Shown: positions 37,026-49,548 of the stretch, one piece after another
Position numbering within the stretch: position 1 is the stretch's first letter
Layout: each line of letters opens with the position of its first letter
Source of the DNA: Clavelina lepadiformis
Taxonomy: Eukaryota; Chordata; Ascidiacea; Aplousobranchia; Clavelinidae
NCBI RefSeq assembly: GCF_947623445.1
Contig: NC_135248.1
Span: 5,394,977 to 5,458,976 of the forward strand
Direction of reading: 5' to 3'
DNA: 64,000 nt
Translations under genes and position numbers: made by a program
The notes under the pieces: model-generated
The model's database searches: none
What the model was told of the DNA's origin: nothing
The model's input: the letters and a program-made list of their open reading frames with translations, nothing else

Positions 37026-39292
37026 TGGTCAAACGTCCCAAATCGGGCACACACAGATTTGTCCCCAAAAATGCGCACAGGTCATTGTAAAAAACAAACA
37101 AAAAATAATTATCGTCTTTGATGTCCTTTTGTTGACTTATCTTTCATCTAACCATATGCTAAAGATAAGCTCACTGCATGTGGTCTGACCTTCTCATCTG
37201 AACGTATTTTGTCAGGCTATTGATTTTAGGCCAATAACATGTTTCGTACTGGCTGTCTGAACTTTGTTGTGGCACGTTCTACACTGGTAAATTCGAAAAA
37301 GTTTTTATATCATTTACTAATGGAGAGTCTTAGTCTTCGATCACAAGTAAAACATTTTTAAATCTTCCGCACAGTCAGAAGCAATAACGTGCGTTTGTAT
37401 TTGGTACGCATTTTGCGGTTTACACATTAAAAAAACGCAGGTCACCTAATTGGTCTTGAGACGACTCTTTGCGTGACTGAAGTTTTGTCCTTTTTTTGTT
37501 TGGTGTCTTTTAAAATGTTAATCTTTGTTTTATATGTTAAATATGTTTCATAAAGCAGTTTATTTCCACCCATGTTCACTGCAAAGACCTAATAAAATGG
37601 ACGTACTAAACTAGGGAATAGGATGGCAAAACCTTTAACCATTTAAGACATGAAAAGTGGGTTGCTACTTTTGAATTGTGGATAAAAAGCTACATTGTAC
37701 TTGTCGCTAAAAGGCACAATTCTACTGCTTGCATTAACTTCAAAATCACTCAGCCTTATCATTTTCACTTTCAACGTGGTTAGTTATAAAAGCTCTCCCG
37801 ATTGGAATGCGACAGATGATATCATAACCGTGGTGACCGCAAAAATATAAAAGTTATTGGAGTATCGTTATGGCTTAATCAAGATTAGAGGAGACACTTA
37901 GTCTAGCCTAGCAAGTTCAGAATTTAGTGGTGAATGTTTAAACTGAAATATACCGGAGGGTTCTACTAAAAAACACTTAACACTGTGGATCGATCAGGAC
38001 ATGAAAAATGATATTGATATTTGATAAATTTCTGAAGGTAAAGGGAATTGCCGAAGTATTGCAGCTAATTATAACATGAATGGAAGCATTTTACGCAAAA
38101 GGTAGATGTGCCAGGTAGACACCGGGTAAACTTGTTTATGCAGCAAAACAAAATCTCGCTGAAAAAGGCAATGCTCATTAGCGTAGCGCGATATTTATTT
38201 ATTTCCTGTCTACAACATATCAGAGGTCCGTCAGGATAGAACTGGGAAAAGAAAGCAAGTGGCATATTTGCTGCAGTGAAGTGTGAATTCAATGTTGTCA
38301 AGTATATAAATAGACAAGAGGTGGCAACAAAGCTTTTGATGTGAATAGCTTGTGTGTTGTTGTTTGTTTGCTTTTCAACATTTTCACAGCAATCTTAGTG
38401 CTATTTATTATTTGTTAATGCTTTTTTTCTTTTTATCAGGTGTTGTGCCCCACGTGTTTTGTTTAGTGTGTTAAGTCTCACGTGTTTTAATTTTTCTCAG
38501 GTGTTACGTCTCACTTCATTATGCTTTACTACAGTACTTCAATAAATTTCATAAAAAAGTAAAAAACATCGTCTAAGTCTGTTGGTGTACTCATCAATTT
38601 TATTAGGTTAAGCAACACAATTCGATAAGGGTTCATGAATAAGGTCATCCGATACAGAATAAGTTGAAAAAGGCCACACGCCATGAAATTCAAAGAGGCA
38701 GATAATTGACTTTGATATTAACAGCACGCCATTCTATTGTTGGCAGACAATACTATTTGCGATATTTACATTTTACCTTCACCAAACATAATACATATTA
38801 ACAAAAAGTAGTGAGTCTCAATTCGAATTGTAAGTGGCATTCCAACTTAACAGCATTAGACTTACAAAGTAATAAACAAAAAAAGTTGCAGATTTACCAA
38901 AGTGAGTAATTAATTTCTGAGCTAGTTAGGTACCGAGAATAATCATAAAGTACAGCTGCACGTTATCGTATTTAGTTGTGCATTGTCTGTCTCGTTTATT
39001 TGGCACTTGCCTCGTGAAGCAAATCGAGTGAATCGTTTTTTTAACATCTATACTCAGCGCATATGTTTTCGGGACCAGTGCGGCTAATTTGATGTTTTTG
39101 GTCCGCAATAAAATCGTACTGCAAATTGCTAATTACACGAAAATTTATTGCTGTTATTTAAAACTTTTATTATTACTAAGTGTAGGTAGGTACCATCTTC
39201 CATCCAAGTGTGACTTATTGCAAGTTGATGCACAAGCAAACTTGTATTTGAAAAGTTTCCAAATAAGTGCGCCTAATCAGGACGTTTGACCA
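37026..39292. mobile_element. TIR element R3, ~2.27 kb
   Basis: Left end TGGTCAAACGTCCCAAATCG and right end, inverted, TGGTCAAACGTCCTGATTAG, i.e. a 13-base perfect terminal match that then degrades. The left 129 bases recur at 15390-15521. Around 38030-38110 a broken frame contains CRSIAANYNMNGSILRK, similar to the pipsqueak-type helix-turn-helix of pogo/jerky transposases. A possible poly(A) region lies at about 38541 (AATAAA). No target duplication could be read with confidence. Confidence 0.55.
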
Positions 39293-39746
39293 CAATTGTT
39301 TAATTGAAAAAATGGCTAATAAAATTTCTCTTCTCTGGCATACCGCGTAATGAGGTTTTGTCCATTTTGTACATTGACCATGTATGTCCCCATTCTGTAC
39401 GTAACGTTAACAACCTTCCTCATTTTTTTCATTCCATGGCTTGGTTGTCTGAATGCTATAAAGGAAGTTTAAGATTAGTTGACAACACTTCAAGTTTAAT
39501 GATGTATTATAAAGTTGATCTGAAATCTTATGGCTGTGTATCTACACCCATGCCCTAGCTTGTACGCAATGATAATAACAGCTGTCATACTTTCAGGTCT
39601 GGGGTTATGACAAAGCTGTAGATCAAACTATATGCATCGCAATGATTGAATGTTCCATAGTTTTTGACATTAACTGATACAACCTGCATTTACTATTTTT
39701 GTTAGGGTGATTGTGTTTATTGTTTTAAAATTAATTTGTGATAAAA

Positions 39747-42478
39747 ATGTCTTGTAATGAAGAAGATTATTCATCTGAGGATGATGGTGATTACATTCCT
39801 GAAGGTTTGTGTTTAATTATAAATGTTGAGTTTTTTAAGCTTTGTTAATATTTTAACACTTATAACAACTACTGTTTTTGTCCTCACTGTTCCAATGTTT
39901 AAAAATAAAACAAATGGAATTGATTTTATTAAAATGTTCCTTAAACTTGGCACTGTATCTGTATGCATAAAGTTTGTCTTCTGGGCAAGACACACTACTG
40001 GTAAAAATTTCATGTCATAGCATTTTAAACACTAAAGTATGGGTAAACTTACCAAATTTTATGTATTGGTACTGGTACATTGTTTTCATTTTGTTATTGC
40101 TGAGTAATATATTTGACGTATGTTTGTTATACTAACAGTATAGCTTGTCCATTAAACTGTGTTGTAACATATGCAGTGACTGTGAGAATTTTTTTTTATA
40201 ACATTAGACCATTCGAACAGTGAAAGCGAAGACGAAAACGATAGCCATGAAAATAACCAAAATTGTAAAATAAACAGGTATATATGTTTTGGTAGTTGAT
40301 TGATTTTGTATATTTCCAGAAAAAGTTTATACACGGGCACATAGAAAACATTTTTGTTGATTTGTATTTTTAAAATGGTAATGACTATTTATGAAGTCTG
40401 GCACGTATATGTTCCATATATATATATTTGACAGCAACATCGCATATATATGAATAAGATGCACCTCAGTTATTTCAAGATAACCATGAAATCTGTTTTT
40501 CATGCGTCTATAAAAACATATATCCAGTTGAAGAATGAAAAACATAGTTTTTTCTTTGAGATTGTTTTTCAGTTATATGTTACAACTTCTTTACAGTGAT
40601 GACAATGTTGACAAAACCAAGGTGGATGAAATATGGCAGAGTTTTAGAAATGATCTGAAAAATGATAAAAAGCTTTGTGAAACTACAAAAGAGAATGACA
40701 CCGCTGAGGTTTTAAATCTATTATTGTAGAAATATTTATGCTGTTCTTGCAGTTGCTATACATGTTATTAAGTTTCGCGGATTTTAAGTGTCGTGGGAGA
40801 TCAGTGGTCATTAGATGTAAGAAAAAACGTTACTGCGTATTCCACTGGTTCTTAACCTTGTCGAAGGTATTAAACTGTGTAAGTTTTTCACATACATCTA
40901 CGGAACCCTTAGCCAAAATTCAAATTTATACATCATACACATCACACACTTGGCATGTGTGTCCTGGTCTTTGTTGAATCCCAGAGACTGACTCACCAAT
41001 CACCATACCCGGTTTAAGAACTGCTGGCGTACTCAATTTATTTTATAAATCAACAATATGCTGACATTTTTAGAATATATCTTAACTTTTTTATTTATTT
41101 TAGCCAACCTCTTCAAGTAAGATAGACGATTGCAATCCCAAAACAGAAAGTGACTGTAAAGCTGAAACAAAGAGGGAAATAGCATCATCGTCTAAAAATA
41201 ATTCCGCCACTGGTGAAGTAGCAGCCTTGCCAGAGAAAGACACTGTTACTATCACGAAAGTTTATGATTTTGCTGGAGAAGAAGTCAAGTTAGTAAGCAG
41301 AGTTAATGTATTTTGTTAAATGATGTGTACTTAGGGTTAGACTAATATCTAAAGGGGAAATCTTTGACAGATTACTTAAGTAGGCAGCAGAACATATATT
41401 CTAGTCATATGTTTTTCACTGACATTTTTTCTACCAGAATATTTCCTTTCAGAGTTACCAAAGAAGTAAAAAGAGATTCCATGGAAGCACAAATCCACTT
41501 GAAGTCACAAGCACCCACCAAACTTACGGGGTAAAATTACAGGTTTTCATGCAAACAAAGAAAAGAAGAGATATTTTCATCTATTTTTTATTTGTAACTG
41601 TTTCTTATTTACAAGACTACAACTTAAAAGGCACAAAAAATTTTTCTAACAGATTTGGTAAAGTTGGTGCATTGCACAAAAGACCTGGTGGTGGGCTTGG
41701 CAGTGTCCTTGGTAAGCTTGGGAAGAAACCAAAATTGAGCACATTGGTAAGAGTCATTTGTTGTTGGTTAGGAATTCTGCACATGGTTGAAAACGTGCTT
41801 AACTGGTCAAAATTGCAATTACTTGCGTTACTTGTATCAAAGACTTAACTTGGATCAGTTATGAATTACTTATTCTTATTAATTTATTATTAAGTCAAAA
41901 ATCGGTTTTCTTTTGGTCAAACACATATGTCTAGATGAAATTATCTAGTCTATGCAAAACACTTTAAGAACCATAGAATATGATGTAAAAGGATGCAGTT
42001 TATTAATAAACACTCACAGCACAAGTGAATGAAGCCGATTTTGTAGAAATTTGAATCATATTTTGTTGAAAAAAACGAAAATATACTTTGTTTCGAATAT
42101 TAATTGCATCCATTCCTATTTAACAATGACTGCTGTCACTTTTTCCGAAAGACTCAACTTGACGACGCGAGATTGTTGATTTGGTTAAGACTTTGTAACT
42201 GATATAGCATTAACTTTTTTTACTAAAGGAGAAGTCAAAGCTGGATTGGGACCAATATAAAGAGGAAGAGGGAATTCAGGAAGAACTGCAGAATTACAAT
42301 AAGGGAAAGGAAGGGTAATGATTGAATTTGGTGGGAAAAGTTGTCTATCAAGCAAAAACGTTAATCCATGATTATTTACAGATATTTAGAGAAAGTATCA
42401 TTTTTGGAAAGAACTGAAATGCGGGAATTCTACAAAGAACGAGATATGAGACTAAACAAGACTGGGATGAAAAGATAA
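39747..42478 (+). CDS. CFDP1: Craniofacial development protein 1 (BCNT/SWC5 homologue)
   Basis: Eight exons: 39747-39804, 40208-40277, 40597-40708, 41104-41288, 41453-41530, 41653-41746, 42229-42314 and 42382-42478, phase-consistent, 259 residues (human protein about 299). CFDP1 is the metazoan Swc5 relative, a subunit of the SRCAP/SWR1 remodeller that exchanges H2A.Z. The N-terminus is acidic (NEEDYSSEDDGDYIPEG) as expected for H2A-H2B binding. Next come VDEIWQSFRNDL and TITKVYDFAGEEVKVTKEV. The C-terminal BCNT-C domain has KLDWDQYKEEEGIQEEL and YLEKVSFLERTEMREFYKER, with DMRLNK at the end. The ATG is the first in the acidic exon. Host gene, nuclear. Confidence 0.95.
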
Positions 42479-43938
42479 GCTAGTAAGTCATCCCAGGATA
42501 ACCCCCAAGCTGATTACAGTGCTGACTCGTGGCTAAAGAGATGGCAGCTGTCGGCACATGACAAAGGACAGTGATTGGTCAACGCAATACCAAAACAATG
42601 CGTTTTTGTGAATATGACGAACAATTTTAACCCATTGTTGTTTTATGCGTTTGTTACTTCATCGTGTGGATGAAAACACTCAATTTTGAACCTGCTTTCT
42701 GTCTTGCTGAGATCTCAATTCTGTAAGTTTTATGGAAACTTTGTGAATTAAACAGAAGACAGCAAAGTTTTTGGCAGTGGTGCTGAAATTTTATATAAAC
42801 AAATAGCCTACTGAACAAGAAGTTAAAAGCAGTACAAAGCTACAAATGTTGTTCATAAACGTCTGATTATAAGCATGCTATTGTGAAAAAGATAGCCTAA
42901 TACTAGTGAATACGTTTACTCAGTTGCGCAATGGCAAGAGCTGGATTGGTTTCCTTCAACATCCTTCGGTGTCCTGCTAGAAGCTTCTACTATCATTGTG
43001 ATTCGGCGCACGTTAGCCCATGTGACAGAAACGAGCTTTTAGCCATGTTGTCATGGTTGGCATCGATCTGGGCTAAAAAAAGGACGACCAGGAAACAAAA
43101 GAAAGATAAAGCCTTAAACAGTGCACACCAGGAGAAGGTAATTAATGTTTCTAAAAGAAAACGAGGCATTACTTTCATGTTCTTAATTTTAGTCCAAAAT
43201 GATGTACTAAAGGTGTCGAAATGCCCAAAATAGGGAACTCTGCCCTAAAAATAAGAACGCAAGGAGGACGTTTCTCAGTAAAAAAGACAAGAATATTTTC
43301 TAAGACACAGACCTTCATAGTTAGGACAAGTCTTAGAAATAAGGACGGTATGGCAACCCTACATATAGGCATTTGAAGATACTAGGGGAAATGATTGCAC
43401 TTTTGTAATCTGAAGATTACAAAAACTATACCGGCGGTATAAGGCCTAACGTTGGCTAGTTGCAATTGCAACTATATACATGTGGCCAACCCACATTTCA
43501 AGAACTGTATTGACCCTTGCGTTTATAAAGCGACTTTTGGATATAACTTCTTTTTGTTGTACAGTAGGTAATCTGTAATGTATTTTGTCTATGGTGGTAC
43601 TAATTAAGCGGGTTAATTTATTATCCATGTTGGCCTACATACATATGTTTTAATATTTGTATTTACAGATCTTTGAAACTTTTGTTGATACAGTTTTCGC
43701 TGTGTAATAAATAGCTCCTACGAATCGTAGACGTCATTTTGCTTTTAATTGACCTGCCCAGTAAGAAGATATATATACCAATTTTTTCAGGATTTGCTTT
43801 TTCTATTTTGTTGTGGTGCTTCTTCTTGTCATGTTTTACACAACAACAGCAAATGGAGTTACGGTGTCACCCGTTTTCGATATCTTATTTCCAGTCGTGT
43901 AATACAGGGGGATCGCTGTCCCCTATCGAGCATGCATA
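42479..43938. other. Noncoding stretch after CFDP1
   Basis: Contains a possible ATTAAA poly(A) signal near 42746. At 43190-43370 there are TAAGAACGCAAGGAGGACG and TATGGCAACCCTAC; the inverse GTAGGGTTGCCATACCGTCC looks like the end of an old DNA element, but no partner end was found. Confidence 0.4.
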
Positions 43939-43941
43939 TTA

Positions 43942-45767
43942 CACTACGTAACAAAATTTGAAAAAAATTTTTGTTTGGCTACATTTATTAAGTGTATCTG
44001 TATGATTTTCAAGCGCTGATTTCAAAAATGCTATCAGTTTTTTTCTATCATCGATCGTTTTCAAAATACAAAAATTTCCGTTTTTTGTGATTTTCCATTA
44101 ACTGTAGGTATTTTATGCGGTTATGATCTGTGTCTGTCAGCACTATCATGTTGTAAATGGGCGTCCTATTTACTTGAGAAAGTGAATGGGAGTGGAACTT
44201 TGAAATGCAAACAAATGTGCTTTTATTTCTTATCTCAGTTTTCATTTTATCTCAGCCTGTTAAATTCAGTATAGTCTCATTAGAAAGTCATGTTTAGTGT
44301 TTACAGAGAGATGTATGTCATATGATTACATTTTGTAGAGTTAAGTCTTGTGTAAATCTTAGATTCAGTTCATCTTTTAAATAGTAGAAATCAAAATGTC
44401 TAGTAGACAGTGCAAAAATTTAAGTAAGAGTACTGCCTCCCCCGCAGGAATAGGCACTTGGGGTTTTCTGTCTATTTTGACGTTTTTGAAGACCTTTGCT
44501 TTTGCAAAGATGTAGAAGGCCTGTTTGGTGCTGTTGGAATAGATCATGATCCTACTCAGTGGCGGCGTTTCATTGACAGTTCTACCAAAAGTCTTAACCA
44601 GTGTTACTTCACAATGGCAACATATACCCATCAATTCCACTTGCTTATTCCTTACAGATGAAACAAGATTATGAAAACGTCAAGCAACTGCTCATTAAAA
44701 TCAACTACACTCAGTTTAAGTGGTATGTTTGTGGTGACTTTAAAATGTTGGGAATTTTGCTTGGTCTGCAGGGTGGTTACACAAAATACTCTTGCTTTTT
44801 GTGCTTGTGGAATAGTAGAGCTGACGGTCAGCACTATGAGATGAGAAAATTAATGGCCGACACGGGAAAAACTAAACCCAGGAATGTACAACGTTATTAG
44901 GGAACCTCTTGTAAGCCGGGAAATAGTTTTACTGCCTCCACTTCATATCAAATTAGGTCTGGTAAAACAGTTTGTCAAAGCTTTGAATTTTCAAGGACAA
45001 ATTTTTCAAGAAATCTGTTCAATGTTTCCCAGACCATCACTTGCCAAATAAAAGGAGGAATATTTGTTGGTCCTCAGATAAACACAATGTTAAAGTGTAA
45101 AAGCTTGGAAGAAAAAATGAATGAAACAGAAAAGGAAGCGTGGCAAGCATTTCGAGGTGTGTTTGATGAATTTTTGGGAAATAAAAGGGACAGAAATTAC
45201 AAAGAGTTGGTGGAGAAACTGATCAAAAGTTACCAAAACATGGGTGTCGCATGTCTGTCAAACTTAATTTTTTATGTTCGCATCTGGATTTTTTTCAAGA
45301 AAATCTAGGTGGCTTCAGTGAGGAGCACGGTGAGAGACTCATCAGGATATTGAGCCAATGGAAAAACTATATAAAGGCCGCTGGGATAGTGTAATGATGG
45401 GAAAATACATTTGGTCCTTAGTAAGGCAAGACAGGAGTAGTCATAAAAGAAAAACTCGCTCAAAAGTACATTTTTGAACGACTCTTACTGTTTGACAAAA
45501 CTATGTTACATTTATCTTCAAGCCTTCCTTATTAACGTTTTTAAACTAGTTTTTGCGTTTAATAAACCAAACGGAACCTTGATGTGGAGCTAAAATCTAC
45601 TACAAGAGTAGAACACGATTTGCTGTACTTACAGCTACATCAAAACTTGAATATCTCAAAAAGTAACGATGGTACGAAAAAACTAACTGGATTTTTGAAC
45701 TCAGCACCCAAAAATTCATAAAGGGGCATTAAAAAAAGTAGCCAAACAAAAATTGTGTTACGTAGTG
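43942..45767 (+). mobile_element. CACTA-ended DNA element with broken coding region
   Basis: Ends CACTACGTAACA and, inverted, CACTACGTAACA, extending to shared TTTTTGTTTGGCTAC. Flanked by TTA at 43939-43941 and 45768-45770, a 3-bp duplication as in CACTA/EnSpm elements; a 4-bp TATT reading one base further out is also possible. Length 1826 bases. Inside, pieces in several frames on the plus strand belong to one protein family: IDSSTKSLNQC, LLHNGNIYPSIPLAYSL, VCGDFKMLGILLGLQGGYTK, CFLCLWNSRADGQHY, REPLVSREIVLLPPLHIKLG, EKEAWQAFRGVFDEFLGNKR and EEHGERL. I recall this family as abundant, uncharacterised predicted proteins in hydrozoan and insect genomes. The copy has several frame breaks and cannot be functional. 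Confidence 0.78.
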
Positions 45768-46589
45768 TTATTGGAGTGCAATTTCCTCAGCCCGAGGATG
45801 AAGATTACCAAACCATTTCTTGGATACGGCAAAAGTTGAGACGTTCGGTCCGAAACGATAGATTTTTGGCGTTACCAAAGAACCCACATAAAAATGTCAA
45901 AAATCAAAGCACCACTCGGATTTTAATTGGCCACTGTCACTTTATGGTCGTGTGGCCGCAAGGTCACTCACTATGTAACCATGTTGCATTCCTGGCTTGC
46001 TGAACTATTTCTCTGATGACACCGTGAGGGATGATTGTGTGAGTTATGAGAAATCTAATTAGTACTCAGTCATCTAATTAGTCTAATTTAATACATGCTC
46101 TAGCCTACTATTCCGAGTTTGGCATTTTTGAGGCAATTAAATTCTGACTGTTACGTCACGAGTCATGGGTTGTTTTATAAATGCTGAAATTTGATTTTGG
46201 GATCTTGTGATACATTTGTTTACCAAACTTAAATTCTCGTTAATGACGTACAGATAAATTACGCAAACTTGAGCTGGTGTGACTGCTATATATACTGAGG
46301 TATTGTTTGCAATCTTTCCTTTTCCTTGTTACTGCACAATGTAACGTTCAGTAAGCTTTGCCCAAAAGCGTAAGCCTTTGTGTCTGACAATAAATAAAAA
46401 TAAGAATTTTATCATTTAGTAATATGTATAGACAGAATTCCAGCAACAAACAGCATTGTCACGCCGTTTGAGAAATGAGAGCTCATACCATCGAAGCAGA
46501 AGTAAAACAAGTTGTCAACCTTCAATCGTCCTCGCTCATATTCTAGCAATTAACGCCAGCACACGCGGTCATTCTGACAGATGAGTTTG

Positions 46590-46935
46590 TTGTGTAATAC
46601 TTCACACGAGTAATGCACAAACGAAATATTAATTTGTCATAACGGTTTCCAGCCAGGATTTCCAACCTGTACGTGTTAAGGTGGAGCTGCTTCATGTCTC
46701 ATTTCACCTTGTCCTGGACGCGCCCGAGAGGTCAACTGATGGTCCTGGAGCCAGAGACGAGTTCGCCATAAAAGATCTCGATGTCCCGACTATCTGGATC
46801 GGTGTACTTTGGCGGACGAGGATAACCATTACGCTGGTGCACTGACTGCACTCCACTTCTGCTTCAGTACACGTCTGTTGCGCTACGTGGCTCTTTAAAT
46901 GTGCCACAGATATAGCGTATGTGACAATCGTCTAA
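46590..46935 (-). pseudogene. Non-LTR retrotransposon (LINE) C-terminal fragment
   Basis: Minus strand translates to IEIFYGELVSGSRTIS, then, past a stop, PLGRVQDKVK, and past another stop DMKQLHLNTYRLEILAGNR. This matches the common LINE tail of the form LYGEL.SGKR..GRP..RFKD..K.DLK.L.I....WE..A.NR. At least two in-frame stops, so a dead fragment. No poly-A tail or duplication recognised. Confidence 0.5.
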
Positions 46936-47155
46936 TTTGTCTCCTGGCGCACATATGTGGACCATTGGTGTGAAATTGGTCTGGTTGTGAGATTGGTATG
47001 CGATTGGTGTGGTCTGTCAAGTAATGGATGTTCTAGGTTTAAACATAGTCTGTTTAATGTGGTTGCAGCCTTGTCATTCCGTGCTAATTAGAACTTTTTG
47101 TTCGAAGAATCCCTCGTTGCCACAGCGACAAGGCACCATTTTCTAAAATGTTTCA

Positions 47156-47500
47156 TTGACTACCATTCCGTGGACCGTCATGTTGTACGTTGATTGGATT
47201 TCGACTGATTTCTTGGTGCTTATGACCAGTCCAACTATTTCGTATCAATTTGCAAAACCATCTCAACTTCTCTCAGCAAGACTGAAAAGAAGAAACCAAA
47301 AAAGTTTGGGTGCTATAGGGACATATCGTTGTTTAAGGTCGAAGGCTTTGTCAAGTCAACAAAGGCAATGCACAAAGAACGTTGAATTTCTCGATATCTT
47401 TCCCCGGAGCGGGCGGATTGAAAAGGTCATGCCAATTGTTGACCTGTTGCTTCTAAAGCCGCATATGTATGTAAAATCATTATGTATAACCAGTTTTTAA
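47156..47500 (+). other. Possible second LINE fragment (weak)
   Basis: An open frame of 114 codons; a neighbouring frame includes ICKTISTSLSKTEKKK, reminiscent of the TISLSKTE motif downstream of the catalytic YADD in LINE reverse transcriptases. No YADD box is readable. Listed only because the LINE fragment lies nearby. Confidence 0.2.
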
Positions 47501-47859
47501 TCATCTAATCTCAGAAGATTTTCACTGGGTCTTGATGCCAAATCTCGTGCATCGGTGAACAATTTGGTGTTTTGGTTTGCGCGTCATCTTTCATCTGTTA
47601 GAATAGTGTAACACTGCACGTCATCAAAAATTTAAATTATTGCACTGCCCAGTGTTTTTTTCTATCATTGAACAATGGCGCAAATAGTTCTCAAAATAGG
47701 AAAATAGAATCCGTGTCTGCTTTGTTTCGCAACCACTACCTCCATGCCTGTAGGTAAATTTTATACAACGTTGTTTGTACACACACAGCTTTATTGTGCC
47801 ATGAAATCCAATGTTTCTCGGAAGTGTTAAAAATAACTTTCCGCATTGACTCTCCATGG

Positions 47860-48035
47860 CCCCACGACCCTGGCAGCTCCTTGGATTGCTCGGCGCCTCC
47901 TCTTTAGACGTCCTTAGAAGTTTCTACCTCCACCATATGGCGATCTATTCCTCCAAGGCCAGGATCGAACCTGGAACCTATGGAACCGACTGCAGTGTCT
48001 ATGCACACGAGCTACGAAGTGGCACATGCAAACAA
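47860..48035 (-). repeat. tRNA-derived SINE family S1, copy A
   Basis: Minus strand starts CCACTTCGTAGCTCGTGTGC (A box) and has CCAGGTTCGATCCTGG (B box) about 45 bases on, followed by a non-tRNA body to about 47860. The same head is found on the plus strand at 49549-49617. Confidence 0.65.
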
Positions 48036-48209
48036 AGTAGTTTAACAAGAACGATGCTTCGGTAGTTTCGTTTGAAAAGAAAATATATACATTTGGCTTC
48101 AAAGGACCTGAACCCAGAACCTTTACGAGTTTCGTGAAAAATATCGCGAGCTATCCCAGTCCTACATTACAGCGCGAGAAACTTCAGGCCAAATTTTCTC
48201 ATCAATTGA

Positions 48210-49316
48210 CAGGCTTGTCCATGGGACATTTTTTTCTGTCCCATCCCATAGCAATTCATGCCTGTCCCATCCCATCCCATGGGATTCCCATCAAAATACA
48301 ATTCAATAAATGTTATTAAATTTATGGAAATTTAAGTCTAATGTCTATTAGAATTGACTACATGTAAGGTACCTGTACCGAATAAGGCCCACCTAACACT
48401 TTTTTGAAAATAACTCAAGAACCATAAATGAGAATAGACTGAAAAATCGTATTCTATTAGTGAGGGTATATGACTACAACATATTCAAACCACAATAACT
48501 GACAACCCCTCAAAAAAATTTTATAAAGAAATTAAAAATTCCAAAAAATGGGCCTTATTAGGCCCACCAATTTTGTGAGTATTTTGATACAAAACATAGT
48601 AATAGACAACATATAACATTATTAGAAATTTCACATTTTAAGTTGTACAAACATTTAAAAAGATTCCACTAGGCGCATCAAAGTAATTGCAACAATTTGC
48701 CAACTGATGACTGGAACCACTCTTGAAGTCTGGACATCAATTAGCCAAGCATCTTGTATGGGCCTTATTAGGCGCATGTGGCATCCACGAAAAAAACGTC
48801 ACATTTTTATCATCAGAAAAGTTTTAGCAAAAAAAAGTGCATTATCCTTTTCAATACTAAGTTGGTTGTTACATGAAAACTTCAGCCGGCAGACAACAGT
48901 TCATTTAACCGGCCAAATTCTCACTTACTTTTTTTCTAAATTAACAAAACCACCTTAACTGCAAGTATCAAATTTTTGTTGTGCTCTAGCGAATCGGTTG
49001 ATCACGTGACAAGGATGAAATCTGGTAAACCATCATGAATTTATATTAGTTTTTATGTAGGGACAAAATCTTTTATTTATTTGCACGGGTTTGCGAAATA
49101 TGAGCAATGGGCCTTATTAGGGACCGGGCCTTATTCGGTACAGGTACCTTACAAAGAGAGATACAAAACGACAAAATTTATTGACTTTGTTTGTCTATCT
49201 ATGACAATTTATTGTCAAATTATTAATTATGGGATGGGATGGGACAGGCATGTCTATCAATTCATGCCTGTCCCATCCCATCCCATACCATGGGACATTT
49301 CCCATGGACAAGCCTG
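48210..49316. mobile_element. hAT-like element with 8-bp target duplication
   Basis: Left end CAGGCTTGTCCATGGGACAT; the right end is GGACAAGCCTG preceded by ATGGGACATTTCCCAT. Flanked on both sides by TCAATTGA (48202-48209 and 49317-49324), an exact 8-bp duplication. Subterminal (TCCCA)n-rich tracts, e.g. TGTCCCATCCCATCCCA, occur at both ends in inverse orientation. 1107 bases, of which about 790 are a second element nested inside. Confidence 0.8.
48362..49153. mobile_element. TIR element nested in the hAT-like element
   Basis: Left TGTAAGGTACCTGTACCGAA and right, inverted, the same 20 bases, both followed by TAAGGCCC. The motif GGCCTTATTAGG recurs internally (about 48553, 48761 and 49111). 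Outside these ends the two halves of the host element are continuous. A frame at 48707-48958 shows no recognised domain. Superfamily unknown. Confidence 0.75.
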
Positions 49317-49404
49317 TCAATTGAAGCAATAGGTTCTACAATCTACACGAACCGCTTCTTTAAAAAAAGTTTGATGTTGATATATATTTTCAACTTAACT
49401 GAAG

Positions 49405-49490
49405 GATACCGTTTCATAGCTCGGTTACAGCTGAAATTCATTCGGTGCAATGAGTGTCGGGTTCGAATCCCTTGCTGGTACCTTTTCTTT
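49405..49490 (+). repeat. tRNA-like SINE head
   Basis: CATAGCTCGGTTACAG (A box) and GTCGGGTTCGAATCCC (B box) at tRNA spacing. Arms are partial, and it sits just outside the hAT-like element next to a second tRNA-like unit, so a SINE fragment rather than a tRNA gene. Confidence 0.5.
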
Positions 49491-49548
49491 TTTCAAGAAC
49501 AAACACCTGATGCCCGGTTAAATACGTAAATTTACCCTCGTCTACAGT

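Noticed and set aside
42931-43233. 100-codon plus-strand frame with a lysine-rich stretch
   Set aside because: Overlaps an opposing frame, has no splice signals or known motif, and adjoins a likely transposon end.
45755-46003. Frame with PQPEDEDYQTISWIRQKLRR immediately after the CACTA element
   Set aside because: Begins inside the element end and runs into flank; looks suggestive but no family or intron structure supports it.
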